Assembly: GCA_964599095.1 (NCBI GenBank)
Contig: CAZREB010000003.1
Location: 310,001 to 374,000, forward strand
Reading direction: 5' to 3'
Source of the DNA: SZAS-79 sp964599095
Lineage (GTDB): Bacteria; Pseudomonadota; Gammaproteobacteria; Burkholderiales; SG8-39
Length of the DNA stretch: 64,000 nt
The notes under the pieces: model-generated
What the model was told of the DNA's origin: nothing
The model's input: the letters and a program-made list of their open reading frames with translations, nothing else
Database searches by the model: none
Program-made: the position numbers and the translations under genes
Part shown: one piece after another, positions 51,842 to 61,220 of the stretch
How positions within the stretch are numbered: position 1 is the stretch's first letter
Layout: every line of letters starts with the position of its first letter

Positions 51842-54800
51842 TTAATTCGCGGCCAGCCAGGCATTCAGCCGGTCGAATTCGCACTCTAGCGCGGCCTGCT
51901 CAAGCGTGACATCCTGCCAATTGCCGCCGCGTCCCGCCGCTTCTACGCGTTCACACACGCCTGCCAGTGCCATGGCGCCGACCATCTTGCACGCGCCCTG
52001 GATCCGGTGAGACGCGCGCGTGACCGCTGCGATGTCGCGTTCGGCAAGGGCGCGGAGCAAATCGGCCATGTCCGCATCGTTTGCGGACTTGAAATCGGCG
52101 AGGATCTCCCGCTCGGCCGCGCGGTCTCCGCCGCTGATGACGGCAAGGCTCGACCGATCGACCGGCGCGCTCGCATCGCCTGAAGGCATCACGGACGCGG
52201 GCATCGGGCGCGGCTGCGAGTTGCCTTGCGCGCCGTTCAGCGGCAGCCAGCGCTCCATGACCCGGGCAAGCTGCTCGAGCTCGATCGGCTTGGTGACAAA
52301 ATCGTCCATGCCCGCCTCGAAGCAACGCTCGGCTTCGCCCGCCAGCGCGTTCGCCGTGCACGCGATGATGGGAATGCGCCGCTCGCCGCCCGATTCGCGG
52401 TCGCGGATTGCACGCGCCAGCTCGTAGCCGTCCATCTCCGGCATGTTGCAGTCGGTAAGGATGGCGCCGTACCTGCCCGCCGCCGACTTCTCGAGGGCCT
52501 CGCGCCCGTTCTCCGCGGTCTCCGCGGCATAACCGAGCAGGCCGAGCAAGCGCGTGGCCAGCTTCCGGTTGGTCGGGTGATCCTCGGCGATCAGTACAAG
52601 CGTGCCTTCATCGCGCGCGGCCTCGATGTCCGGCGTCTTCCGGCGCGAGGCGACCAACGCGGAAAGACTCCCTCCGGTTGCGCCCGCGCTCGGCAACTCG
52701 CTTTCGTCGGCAATAGGCAGGGTCAGCGTCAGCAGCATCGTAGTCCCCCGGCCGACCTCGCTTCGCATCTCGATCCTGCCTCCCATCAGGTCCGCCAGGC
52801 GCCGGCAGATCGTGAGGCCGAGGCCGGTACCGCCGAATCGATGCGCGGTGTCGGACGCCGCCTGCACGAACGGCTGGAAGAGCTTCGCTTGCGCATCGGC
52901 CGGGATGCCGATGCCGGTGTCGGTCACCGCAAAGCGCACTTCGTCGCAGCCATCAGCATGGGCGACGAGAACCGCGGAGATTTCGACGCCGCCGTATTCA
53001 GTGAACTTGATCGCATTGCTGACAAGGTTGTTGAGGATCTGGCGAAGCCGCAAGGGGTCGACCTTGACCGCCTTGCTGATCGCCGGATCGACCGTGGCGC
53101 GCAGCGTAAGATCTTTGGAACTCGCGACACCCAGATAGACCTGGCGCACGCTCTCGACGAGCCCGGCGACCGAGGCCGCTTCCGGCCGGATCTCGAGCTT
53201 GCCCGCTTCGATCTTCGAAAAGTCGAGCAGGTCGTCGATGATCCGCAGCAGCGACCTGGCCGATTCGCTCGCCCCTTCGAGCGTGGACCTCTGTTCGGTG
53301 TCGAGCTTGCTGAATGAAAGCAGCTGCAGCAGACCCATCACCCCGTTCATGGGCGTGCGGATTTCGTGGCTCATGCTGGCGAGGAACATCGACTTCGCCC
53401 GCGTCGCCTCCTCTGCAGCGTTCCGCGCAATGCGCAATGCCTCAGCGGCCTCGTGCTCGGCGCTGACGTCGTCGATCGTCCATACCGTGCCTTCGCCGGG
53501 ATTCGAAGGGTCCTTGAGCTGGCCGCTCAACCGGCACCAGAACTGCGTGCCATCGCTACGCGCCATCCGCATTTCTCGGGCGTGGGTCTTGCCTTTCGAG
53601 AACGCGGCCAGCGCGCGTTCGCCGGAATCCGCATAGGCTTCGTCGGACACGTGCCACACGCGGGTGGACTGGCCGTTGAGCTCGCCCGGCCCCCATCCGA
53701 AAATTTCCTCCAGCCGCTGGTTGCAGCGCACGATGCGGCGGTCCTTGACCAGCGCGATGCCCGAAGTGGACGAGTCGAAGATCGCCTGCTGCTCGGTGTT
53801 CGCGGAACGCAACGCCTCCTGCGCAGCCATGCGTTCGCGGATGTCCTCGCAAAGCGCCACGATGCCCTTCGTCGATTCGCCGCCTGCCAGCGAAGCCGCG
53901 GTGACGCGGCACCAGAAGCGGGATCGGTCCTTGCGGACCATCTGCTTCTCGTATGAATAGGTCTCGCCCCGGGCGGTGGCCGCGTACATCTCGCCGCCGA
54001 TCCGGGCGAACTCCTCGTCGGAATCGAACAGGATTCTGGCGCTTTGGCCCACCGCCTCGCCCGGCGCGTAGCCGAACATGCGCTCGAAGCTGGGGCTCGC
54101 CATGAGCAGGCGCCTTTCCTCGAACACTGTGATGCCGTACGGGGAGGCCGCGAAGATCGCGCGCTGGCGGTGCAGCGCATCGGCCAGCGACCGCTCCGCA
54201 GCCTTCAGTTCGGTCATGTCCTGCGCCCAGGTGGCAATCAGCTTCTCGCCGCTGATCTCGACAATGGAGGAATTGAGGAGCACGGGAATCGGCTCCCCCG
54301 ACTTGCGCCGGAACCGGCACTCAAGATTGCGGACGTAGCCCTCTTTCGACAACTTGTCGACGAACGCTTCCCGATCCGCACTGTTCGCCCAGACGCCCCG
54401 GGAAGTCATTTCGAACAGTTCCCCCTCCGAGTAGCCGAGCATGCCCGTCAAGCGTGCGCTGATCCGGCGGAGTTCTCCTTCAACGGTCCCAAGGGACAGG
54501 CCCGCCGGGCTCGATTCGTAAATCGTGCGTGTCACGGCTTCGCGTTCCGCGATTTCCCTGGTGCGCTCCGCGACCCTTGTCTCCAGCTGCTGGTGGCTGA
54601 TCGCGAGCGCATCGCGGGCCTGCTGCCGCTCGAGGGCCGCCGCAAGCATCTCCACCAGCGAATCGATCAGCGTGCGCTCCTCCGCGAGAAACGGCCCTTC
54701 GTCGGCGGCCGGGCGCTCTTCCAAGTAGGCGATTTCGAGTTCGCCGTTTTCGCCGTTGCTTGTGGTGAACCCTGCAGCCATCTTCCAAGGGCTGTCCCGC

Positions 54801-56251
54801 CAGCCGGGCGTGCCCGCCACCAGGCCGGCGTACCGGATCCTGGCCTCGCAGACCTCCGGAAACTGCCATGCGGGCGGGAGCAACGCCACGAACTCCTGGA
54901 GCAGGCCGGTGTCGATCGGCTGGCTGGTCTGCAGCATGCGGGCCGCCTGGTGCAGCGCGGTGAGCTCCTTCAAGCGCTCCTTGAGGTCGCGCGTCGCGTC
55001 GAACAGCAGCTTGCGCATGCGCTCCTGCGCGTCCACCAGCCGGCTGAGCTCTTGCGTACCCGCGGCGATGCTGACCGGCGCGTCGAGCTGCAGCGCGCCG
55101 ATGCGGTCGCTCTCGGCCACGAGCGCGCCGATGACGTCCGCGAAACGTCGCGAGAATCGGAGTGCGGAAAAGAACGCTACGGCGAGCACCGCGGCCATCA
55201 TTCCGGCGATTGCCATGGCATCCCAGACGGTTCCGAGCGCGAAGTCCCTGCGCGGCGCCACCGAAGCAAGGACCAGTTTCCGGTTTTGCATCGGAAACTC
55301 GCGGAAGTGGCTGATCCAGGTGTCGCCTTCGGCCACAAAGTCAGAGGCCTTGCCGTCAGGGCGGCCTTCCGCGACCCACTTCGTGAAGGCCTCGTCGAAG
55401 ACGCCGAGTCCGGCTTCGCGCGGCGTCTTCATCAGGCGGGTGCGAAGGTCCTCCTCGGTAACGATCGCAGGATCGCGGGGGAGCCCAAGGATCCGGCCGT
55501 CGACCGAGAGGAGCGCTGCCCGACCGTGGCCGCCGACGGCGATGCGCGAGGTCGCCTTCGAAAGCTCGTGGAGCCGGAAGTCGACTGCGACGACGATCTG
55601 CGCGCCGGTGTCGTGGCTCGTCCATCGTGACGACACGGTGAGCCCGAATTCGTTACGGAGCGTGAGCTGGTACGGCGCCGTCCAATGGATCCCCGCGTCG
55701 GAGGCGAGTTCGATCGCCCCCTTGAACCACGGCCGGGTGCGCGCGTCGAACGTGACGTCCATCCACTTTTCGCCGGCATAGCTGCCGTCAACGTTCAATC
55801 GAATCCAGCGCTGGCGGCCGCCCCATTTTTCCACGTCACTCTGGCGCAGCAGCCAGCTGCCGTCCGGCTCGCGTCCGAAAAGGAACGCGCGCCCCGTCTG
55901 GTCGGCGAACGCAATCACCGGAACATGCGGCTGCGCGAGCATCACCGGGATCAGCAGGGGGCCGGCTTCCTGGGTGCTGCTCACGCTGACCACCCCGGCG
56001 CGCGACCACTCCCTTAGGATCGCGAGCAGCCGCTCGCTCTGGCCGACCAGGGATTGCAGGCGGGCCTCGACGTCCTCGGAGGCGCGTTGCATTTCGCTGC
56101 GCGCCAGTTCCCCCTGGGTCGGCCGAACGATGATGAAGTAGGCCGCCGCGGAAAATACGGCGAAGGACAGCAGTATGATGCCGACGACCCGTGCCAGCAG
56201 GTAGCGCCGGATCGACGGCAACGAACGAGCCCCGCCTGCCCTGTGAGTCAC
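51842..56251 (-). CDS. Large hybrid sensor histidine kinase (sensor-PAS-HisKA-REC-Hpt)
   Basis: 1469 aa, GTG start with GGAGGAG upstream. TM1 ~18-42; a periplasmic Cache-like sensor to ~335; TM2 ~340-362; a cytoplasmic helix and GAF-like stretch to ~560; three PAS domains (for example YESSPAGLSLG, FAASPYGITVFEE, FDSSTSGIALVKD) between ~580 and 940; the kinase core with H962 in MSHEIRTPMNG and ATPase boxes NLVSNAIKF and GTGLGLTIC; a receiver with D1267 (LTDCNMPEMDG); and a C-terminal Hpt domain with H1415 (ASHRIQGACK). This is a BarA/EvgS-type multistep relay. The output is probably the REC-EAL protein encoded next. Signal unknown. Confidence 0.93.
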   Translation of the reverse strand: MTHRAGGARSLPSIRRYLLARVVGIILLSFAVFSAAAYFIIVRPTQGELARSEMQRASEDVEARLQSLVGQSERLLAILREWSRAGVVSVSSTQEAGPLLIPVMLAQPHVPVIAFADQTGRAFLFGREPDGSWLLRQSDVEKWGGRQRWIRLNVDGSYAGEKWMDVTFDARTRPWFKGAIELASDAGIHWTAPYQLTLRNEFGLTVSSRWTSHDTGAQIVVAVDFRLHELSKATSRIAVGGHGRAALLSVDGRILGLPRDPAIVTEEDLRTRLMKTPREAGLGVFDEAFTKWVAEGRPDGKASDFVAEGDTWISHFREFPMQNRKLVLASVAPRRDFALGTVWDAMAIAGMMAAVLAVAFFSALRFSRRFADVIGALVAESDRIGALQLDAPVSIAAGTQELSRLVDAQERMRKLLFDATRDLKERLKELTALHQAARMLQTSQPIDTGLLQEFVALLPPAWQFPEVCEARIRYAGLVAGTPGWRDSPWKMAAGFTTSNGENGELEIAYLEERPAADEGPFLAEERTLIDSLVEMLAAALERQQARDALAISHQQLETRVAERTREIAEREAVTRTIYESSPAGLSLGTVEGELRRISARLTGMLGYSEGELFEMTSRGVWANSADREAFVDKLSKEGYVRNLECRFRRKSGEPIPVLLNSSIVEISGEKLIATWAQDMTELKAAERSLADALHRQRAIFAASPYGITVFEERRLLMASPSFERMFGYAPGEAVGQSARILFDSDEEFARIGGEMYAATARGETYSYEKQMVRKDRSRFWCRVTAASLAGGESTKGIVALCEDIRERMAAQEALRSANTEQQAIFDSSTSGIALVKDRRIVRCNQRLEEIFGWGPGELNGQSTRVWHVSDEAYADSGERALAAFSKGKTHAREMRMARSDGTQFWCRLSGQLKDPSNPGEGTVWTIDDVSAEHEAAEALRIARNAAEEATRAKSMFLASMSHEIRTPMNGVMGLLQLLSFSKLDTEQRSTLEGASESARSLLRIIDDLLDFSKIEAGKLEIRPEAASVAGLVESVRQVYLGVASSKDLTLRATVDPAISKAVKVDPLRLRQILNNLVSNAIKFTEYGGVEISAVLVAHADGCDEVRFAVTDTGIGIPADAQAKLFQPFVQAASDTAHRFGGTGLGLTICRRLADLMGGRIEMRSEVGRGTTMLLTLTLPIADESELPSAGATGGSLSALVASRRKTPDIEAARDEGTLVLIAEDHPTNRKLATRLLGLLGYAAETAENGREALEKSAAGRYGAILTDCNMPEMDGYELARAIRDRESGGERRIPIIACTANALAGEAERCFEAGMDDFVTKPIELEQLARVMERWLPLNGAQGNSQPRPMPASVMPSGDASAPVDRSSLAVISGGDRAAEREILADFKSANDADMADLLRALAERDIAAVTRASHRIQGACKMVGAMALAGVCERVEAAGRGGNWQDVTLEQAALECEFDRLNAWLAAN

Positions 56252-56932
56252 CGAACGCTCCTCCCGGCACGGAGTCTACCGGCTTGTCCTGCGCCCGGCT
56301 TGGACGCTGGGTCGGGACGCGACCGGTCTTGTCGCACTTTCACGACTCTGCCGGCAGACCCGGCACGCACTCGCGAAGACGTGCGCTTCATCGTCGAGGC
56401 TGTGCTGCGCGCCTTTCGCCCGCGCGAAGCGCCGATCAACGCACAGGGCGTCGAAGACGAGGCGCTCCTGCCAGTGCTCGCGGAAACCGGCATCGTCGGC
56501 TACCAGGGCCACGTGGACGCGCGACCCGAGCCCCTGGCGCCGCCCTCCGAAGACGGGCAACCGCCATCGAAAGTCCCTTATGGGACGTTTGAACGAAGAA
56601 CCGGACTGTGCGCTGACACGCTGCAAGGCGTTGGGATGCCGAAAAGTCATTTCGCTAGCCCGGAGAGATTCGAACTCCCGACCCCTTGGTTCGTAGTTGG
56701 CCCAGGGAAGTATTGGGGCATTTAAATCAATGCTCTGCGATGCCCGCCACCTCGCGTTCGCAGCTACGCAAAGTCAAGGCAAGCCAAAAACAGTGCGGCA
56801 AAGCTACGCCGTGGCTACGCCATGAAAGGACGGTTCGATTCCAAACCGGCCCCAACCCTGGAAAAAGTGGGCACTGGCATGCGGTCGCTGTATTACTTTA
56901 GATCTTGGCGAACGGCCTTCCCGTCAGTATCT
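56252..56932. other. Gene-poor, degraded junction region
   Basis: 681 bp between the hybrid kinase start and the end of the Na/Pi transporter gene. Open frames exist on both strands (for example REDVRFIVEAVLRAF on the plus strand) but none has a credible start, ribosome site or recognisable family. The only clear element is the tRNA-Arg fragment at 56658-56696. From here rightward to about 59.85 kb the GC content is visibly lower than in the flanks. Confidence 0.5.
56658..56696 (-). other. 3' fragment of tRNA-Arg(ACG), possible attachment-site remnant
   Basis: On the minus strand the 39 nt run from the anticodon loop (CTACGAACC) through AAGGGGTCGGGAGTTCGAA and TCTCTCCGGGC: anticodon-stem 3' arm, variable loop, T-arm and part of the acceptor stem. 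Upstream of CTACGAA the sequence no longer matches a tRNA, and the final acceptor bases and CCA are missing. A tRNA 3' half cut at the anticodon loop is the usual footprint of a tyrosine integrase. Confidence 0.7.
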
Positions 56933-58651
56933 TTACCGAGGTCCGGCAGCTGGATCAGTGTTCCCTGGGCGTAGATCTACAGCAATCGCCCTCGGTTCTG
57001 CCAATGCACCTCTCAGCCGACTTGAGAGCAACTCGCCGTTTGCTTCCAATACCGGATAAGCGGTTGCGCAGATATGGGAGTGGATGCGCTTGAGATCGCG
57101 CAGGATGTCGATGTGGAGAGCACTTGTTTCGACGCTCTCCGGACGCCCCTCGCGGAGGCGGGACAGGTGACTGTCAGAAGCAGCGATCTCGGCTTGCCGA
57201 AAGCGGGTTTTTCCGTCCAGAAGCTGCCGCGCGACTTTGACGTCGCCAGAGATGAATATGCCGAATGCAAGCCGCATGTCATCGAGAACTTGCCTGTGTA
57301 TGGCCTGAAGCTCCTCCGCGCCCTGCGATGAAAATTGTAGGCCGTGCTTGATCTTCTTGGCCGCAAGCTCCATGAGGTTCTTGTCGATGATGTCGCCGAT
57401 GTGCTCCATGTTGATCACGAATGCGATGACTTCCATGGCGCGGCGGCCTTCTCGCTCGTCGAGACTGTCCCGGGTCAGCTTCACCACATAGAGCTTGATC
57501 GCCTCATGGAGACGGTCAACTGCGTTGTCGTTTCTTGATATCTCGGTCACCAAGTTGCGATCCTGAGTCATGAGAGCATTCATTGTCTGCTGCAGCATTG
57601 CCTCGACCATCTCTCCCATGCGCAAGGACTCCCGCGCCGCACCCGCCAGCGCGAGCGCCGGGGTGTCTATGGCAGATTCGTCAAGATAGATGGGCTTCCC
57701 GGCGTCGGCCGGCCCCTTCAGCTCGGGGAGAAACCGCTCAAGAAGCCGCGCCAGGGCGCCGAGCTGAGGAATGAACAGCAGTGCCAGAACTACGTTAAAG
57801 GCCATGTGAAAATTGGCGCCCATGCGCAGCGGGTTGGGGCTGAATCGCAACGTCTCGTTTGCGATCGGGTTGAGAAATGGCACGACAAGAGCGCAACCGA
57901 CTATTCGCGTCAGAAGATTCCCGACCGGCACTCGATAGCTCGCTGGATTGCCCCGCACCCCGCCTTCCAGCAAAGGGTTGACCGCGCTTCCCAGGTTCGC
58001 GCCCAAGATCAGGGCCAGTGCGCCGGCCGGTGAGACGAAATTCGAATAGGCAAGGGACATCGTCAGCAGCACGACAGCAACGCTCGAATGCGCTCCCCAG
58101 CTCAGGAGTGCTCCGATGACGATGCAAAGCAAGGGATCGCTCGTGGCCGACGCAAGAATCTCCCGGGCGAGTGGCGCGTTCTCTGCGGGCGCAAGGCTCT
58201 GAACCAAGATATGTAGCGCGAGCAGCATCAATCCGAGTCCCACCGATACGCGGCCGAGATCGCGAGTAACGGTGCGACTTCCGCGCTTAAACGCAAATAC
58301 TCCGAAAATAAGCAAGATCGGCGCTGCAGCCGATATGTCGCAGGACAACACCTGCACCACCAGGGTCGTACCCACGTTGGCGCCGAGCATAATCGCCAGG
58401 CCGGATACCAAGCCAACCATGCCTTCGGCAGAAAACGAAGTGACCATCAGCGCCGTAGCCGTGCTGCTCTGAAGCAGGGCCGTTACGCCGACGCCTGCCA
58501 GGAACGCCCGAGCACGATTCGCCAGGGCGACTCGTAAGAACTGCCGCAGGTCCGCTCCGAATGCTCGAACCAGGCCGCTTTGGACCATGTGCAGACCCCA
58601 CAGGAGCAGTGCAACTCCACCCATGAGGTCCAGCAGAACCATGATTCCCAA
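56933..58651 (-). CDS. Na/Pi-cotransporter II family protein with PhoU-like C-terminus
   Basis: 572 aa from a TTG with AGGAG 8 nt upstream; the ATG 9 nt further in is the alternative. Two repeats of the NptA/PhoS-type core: LLQSSTATALMVTSF with LGANVGTTLVVQVL, and HSSVAVVLLTMSLAY with LILGANLGSAVNPLL; both QSS/HSS and GANxGT/S motifs are clear. About nine helices to residue ~310, then a helical PhoU-like domain (MNALMTQDRNLVTEISRND in part; INMEHIGDIIDKNL) that probably regulates transport. Imports or exports phosphate with sodium. Lower GC than the flanking genes. Confidence 0.92.
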   Translation of the reverse strand: MGIMVLLDLMGGVALLLWGLHMVQSGLVRAFGADLRQFLRVALANRARAFLAGVGVTALLQSSTATALMVTSFSAEGMVGLVSGLAIMLGANVGTTLVVQVLSCDISAAAPILLIFGVFAFKRGSRTVTRDLGRVSVGLGLMLLALHILVQSLAPAENAPLAREILASATSDPLLCIVIGALLSWGAHSSVAVVLLTMSLAYSNFVSPAGALALILGANLGSAVNPLLEGGVRGNPASYRVPVGNLLTRIVGCALVVPFLNPIANETLRFSPNPLRMGANFHMAFNVVLALLFIPQLGALARLLERFLPELKGPADAGKPIYLDESAIDTPALALAGAARESLRMGEMVEAMLQQTMNALMTQDRNLVTEISRNDNAVDRLHEAIKLYVVKLTRDSLDEREGRRAMEVIAFVINMEHIGDIIDKNLMELAAKKIKHGLQFSSQGAEELQAIHRQVLDDMRLAFGIFISGDVKVARQLLDGKTRFRQAEIAASDSHLSRLREGRPESVETSALHIDILRDLKRIHSHICATAYPVLEANGELLSSRLRGALAEPRAIAVDLRPGNTDPAAGPR

Positions 58652-58852
58652 TTTATGTGCTCCTATTAACGCTTGTGGCCGAACCGACCACAGTTAAGAC
58701 GGATCTCCGTTGATGTATCGCGGGGCCTACGGATACTGCGTATGCGATTATTCTAAGTCTCGTCGCCTTTGTAGGCACAAATGCACAGGAGGGCACAGTC
58801 GACGGGAAAATGCCCAGAGAGATTGGGCCGCCTCCAGATTCATCTCGGTTGC

Positions 58853-59329
58853 TCAGTAGCAGTTCGTCGTATAGATCGGAGAATTTGCGGTGCCTGTGTT
58901 CGTTGTTGTGCAATTGGTGCGTGGCCGCGAATTTCTAACCATCGCTTCTCTCGCCTGAAGTTCTCCGGCCTTCTTTTCTATTAGGTATGCCCATTGGGAT
59001 TCAGTTAGCCGTTTGAGGTCCATCTGCTCGGCAAGCGCTCGTTGATAAGCGCGCATTTCGCTGGTAAGACTGTTGTCGCCGATTCCTGGGAAAAGTTGAT
59101 CACGCCTAACGTAGAACATGTCTACAACTTGAACCCAACGAATTCGGCCGTCGCGTGCAGCACTATAAAGTCCTGACTCATACGCATCCAATTGCTGACA
59201 GAGGCGGTCGCTGCAGGTGGTGGTTCCAGGTCTCGACGAGAGGTAGTAAGCGGACTTTCCGGAAATCAACTCATTCAGTTCAGCACAGCCGGTCAGCAAA
59301 CCAAATAGAAGAATGAAGCTGATACGCAT
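58853..59329 (-). CDS. Small predicted lipoprotein, unknown function
   Basis: 158 aa. Signal peptide with lipobox (LLFGLLTGCAEL), then a soluble domain with paired Cys (TTCSDRLCQQLDAYESG), WVQVVDMFYVRRDQLFPG and a long helix (MRAYQRALAEQMDLKRL), ending in a Thr/Asn-rich tail with two Cys. GGAGG before the ATG. No family recognised. GC near 50 percent, markedly lower than the window average, in keeping with the inserted segment. It precedes the transporter on the same strand after a 201-bp gap in which I see nothing further. Confidence 0.75.
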   Translation of the reverse strand: MRISFILLFGLLTGCAELNELISGKSAYYLSSRPGTTTCSDRLCQQLDAYESGLYSAARDGRIRWVQVVDMFYVRRDQLFPGIGDNSLTSEMRAYQRALAEQMDLKRLTESQWAYLIEKKAGELQAREAMVRNSRPRTNCTTTNTGTANSPIYTTNCY

Positions 59330-59420
59330 TGCGGCACCTCCGAGGCACTATGCGAATATTCTAGCCCTGAAGTTGAATTACCGTTCCAACGATCGTGGGC
59401 GAACGCCCGGACATATTTGA

Positions 59421-59486
59421 CCGGCAGGTCGGATCGTGATCAACGCAATCGAAAAGATCAAATCTCGCGGAGACGCCTATAAATGA
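59421..59486 (+). pseudogene. C-terminal relic of a RelE/HigB-type toxin
   Basis: In the frame whose TGA overlaps the antitoxin ATG (ATGA), the sequence reads PAGRIVINAIEKIKSRGDAYK and stops; upstream is an in-frame TGA and no ribosome site. The basic helix ending KSRGDAYK with a 4-nt overlap to an XRE antitoxin is the usual toxin-first arrangement, but only about 21 codons remain. Confidence 0.5.
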
Positions 59487-59845
59487 ACGCTCCAGTCAAT
59501 CTTCAAGTCACTAAATCTGTTTCCGGAAAGCCCGAGCTCGTCCTGATCCCGATCGCGGTGTACAACGCGCTGCGTGAAAGAATCGAGGACGAAGTCGCAG
59601 GACTCGAGGCGGCTGCGGAAAAAGGAGGCGATTACGTGTCCTTCATGCTGGAAGACTATGTCGGCAATCCTGTTGCGCTGGTACGCGTGAAGGCGAACAT
59701 GACGCAGCAGGAATTGGCGCAACGCCTGGGCGTCACACAGGCCTACATAAGCAAAGTCGAGCGGCAGGCAAAGGTCACGCCGAAGCTCTTGGCGAAAGTA
59801 AGCGGCGCAATAGGAAGGAAACAAGGTTCGCGCAAAGCCAAGTGA
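59483..59845 (+). CDS. XRE-family antitoxin-like regulator (orphan)
   Basis: 120 aa. N-terminal ~65 residues form a small alpha/beta segment (GKPELVLIPIAVYNALRERIED) that resembles antitoxin domains; the C-terminal part is a helix-turn-helix (NMTQQELAQRLGVTQAYISKVE). HigA/MqsA-like gene order would put the toxin just upstream, where only a short relic remains. If the toxin is lost, this protein may persist as an autoregulator or to neutralise a toxin elsewhere. GC is lower than in the genes to its right. Confidence 0.85.
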   Translation: MNAPVNLQVTKSVSGKPELVLIPIAVYNALRERIEDEVAGLEAAAEKGGDYVSFMLEDYVGNPVALVRVKANMTQQELAQRLGVTQAYISKVERQAKVTPKLLAKVSGAIGRKQGSRKAK

Positions 59846-59863
59846 AGGGGGCTGGCGAGTGAT

Positions 59864-61171
59864 TTGCCCGAAGAATACGGCCCGCGTGGACTTGTGGGCG
59901 TAGCCCCCTCGCGGGTGCGGTTTGGCGGCCGGGGGCTCGCCATCGCGCTCGCGGTGATCTTCGCCGGCCTGCTCGGTCGCGCCGCGATCGACAAGATCCT
60001 CGCGTTGCGCGCCGGCCCGGAATCCGTGGCGCTCTGGGCGCAACTGCAGTCGATCGTCGACCTCGTCGCGGGCGTCACGATGGCTGGTGTTGCACAAGGC
60101 CTGACGGTACTGGTCGCGCAGGCTTCGACCGAGGGCGTGCAGCGCCGGTTGCTGCGCGCCGCGCTTGCGTCGGGGCTTGCGGTCTCGGCGGTTGCGGCGC
60201 TCGTCCTTGCGCTCGGGGCGGGTTCGATTTCGACCTGGGTGACCGCAGGCGCAGTTTCGCCCGGCCTGGTCGCATTTGCCGCGGTCACCGGCTGGTTCAC
60301 GGTGGTCCCGGGGTTGCTGACGACGTTCTGGCTCGGGCGCGGCCGTCGGGACCGGATCCTGTGGCTGACGGTCGCGACCATGCTGGCGATGGCCGGCGCC
60401 GCCTGGTTTGCGGCCGCGGACTGGATTGCACCGGGCGTGCTGGCCTCCCAGGTGTGTGTCGCGCTGTTCGCAGGGGCTCTCACCGTTGCGTGGCTCGCCA
60501 AGGGCCGGCCGGCCGCCGCGCCCGGCGTGGAAGTCGAGCGGCTCGCCCGTTACATGGTCGCCGGGCTGTCGATCGGGATCCTCAGCCCGGTCTCGATGCT
60601 CGTCGCGCGGCGCACGCTTTCGGATGCGATGACGTGGGGCGATGCGGGCATGGTGCAGGCGCTGTGGCGATCGTCCGAATGGATCACCGTGATCGCCGCC
60701 GGGATGCTCTGGATGATCGTCCTGCCGCGGTTGAGCGCCACATACCACACTGCGCGTTTCTATCCCGTGCTGGCGAAGGCGACCGTGGTGACGCTTGCCG
60801 CGACTGCGGCGTTGCTGCTGCTCCTGTGGCTGAACCAGGCAGTCGTCCTCGAAACCCTGTATGACGCGCGTTTCGTCGTTCCGGACCGCGCCGCAGCGCT
60901 GTTCTTCTTCGGCGACTGGTTGCGCGTCGGCTCCTGGGTGTTCATGTATGCGCTGTTCGCAATGCAGCGCACGGTGTCGATCGCGGTGGGCGAAGTCCTC
61001 TCGGTCCCGCTCTTCGCCGCGCTGCTGATCGTCTTTCGCGACGGGCTGGGGCTCGAGCGCGCGGGGCTGCTCTACTGCGTGAGCTATGCGGCCTACCTGG
61101 CGTTCATGGCCGCCGCGGCGCTTCGCGGCGCCGGCGGCCGGCGCCGGGTCGATGGCAGCATTTCGCCCTGA
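59864..61171 (+). CDS. Polysaccharide flippase-like membrane protein (MATE/Wzx type)
   Basis: 435 aa with about twelve hydrophobic helices spread over the length, each 18-22 residues, and few charged residues in them. Pattern features are the early GRAAIDKILALRAGPE loop, the AQLQSIVDLVAG helix and the central WGDAGMVQALWRSSEW segment, which resemble WzxE/RfbX-type O-antigen or lipid-linked oligosaccharide flippases. Start uncertain: TTG at 59864 (G-rich run upstream) or GTG at 59894. High GC resumes here. No glycosyltransferase genes are adjacent, so the substrate is open; family assignment is by topology more than motif. Confidence 0.65.
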   Translation: MPEEYGPRGLVGVAPSRVRFGGRGLAIALAVIFAGLLGRAAIDKILALRAGPESVALWAQLQSIVDLVAGVTMAGVAQGLTVLVAQASTEGVQRRLLRAALASGLAVSAVAALVLALGAGSISTWVTAGAVSPGLVAFAAVTGWFTVVPGLLTTFWLGRGRRDRILWLTVATMLAMAGAAWFAAADWIAPGVLASQVCVALFAGALTVAWLAKGRPAAAPGVEVERLARYMVAGLSIGILSPVSMLVARRTLSDAMTWGDAGMVQALWRSSEWITVIAAGMLWMIVLPRLSATYHTARFYPVLAKATVVTLAATAALLLLLWLNQAVVLETLYDARFVVPDRAAALFFFGDWLRVGSWVFMYALFAMQRTVSIAVGEVLSVPLFAALLIVFRDGLGLERAGLLYCVSYAAYLAFMAAAALRGAGGRRRVDGSISP

Positions 61172-61220
61172 GAGTGGCTACCGGAGCGGGCCTTGGCCCA
61201 AAAATGGCAGCAATGGGTTC

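Noticed and set aside
56054..56725. 223-aa plus-strand open frame ending SPERFELPTPWFVVG
   Set aside because: Its end is the antisense reading of the tRNA-Arg fragment (a well-known spurious ORF tail), and its start lies antisense to the hybrid kinase gene.
56826..56865. GGTTCGATTCC-like T-arm on the plus strand
   Set aside because: Flanking arms do not pair into a T-stem and no other tRNA parts surround it.
61185..61206. GGGCC-TT-GGCCC hairpin followed by AAAAA between convergent genes
   Set aside because: The A/T run is on the wrong side for a terminator on either strand and the loop is too small.
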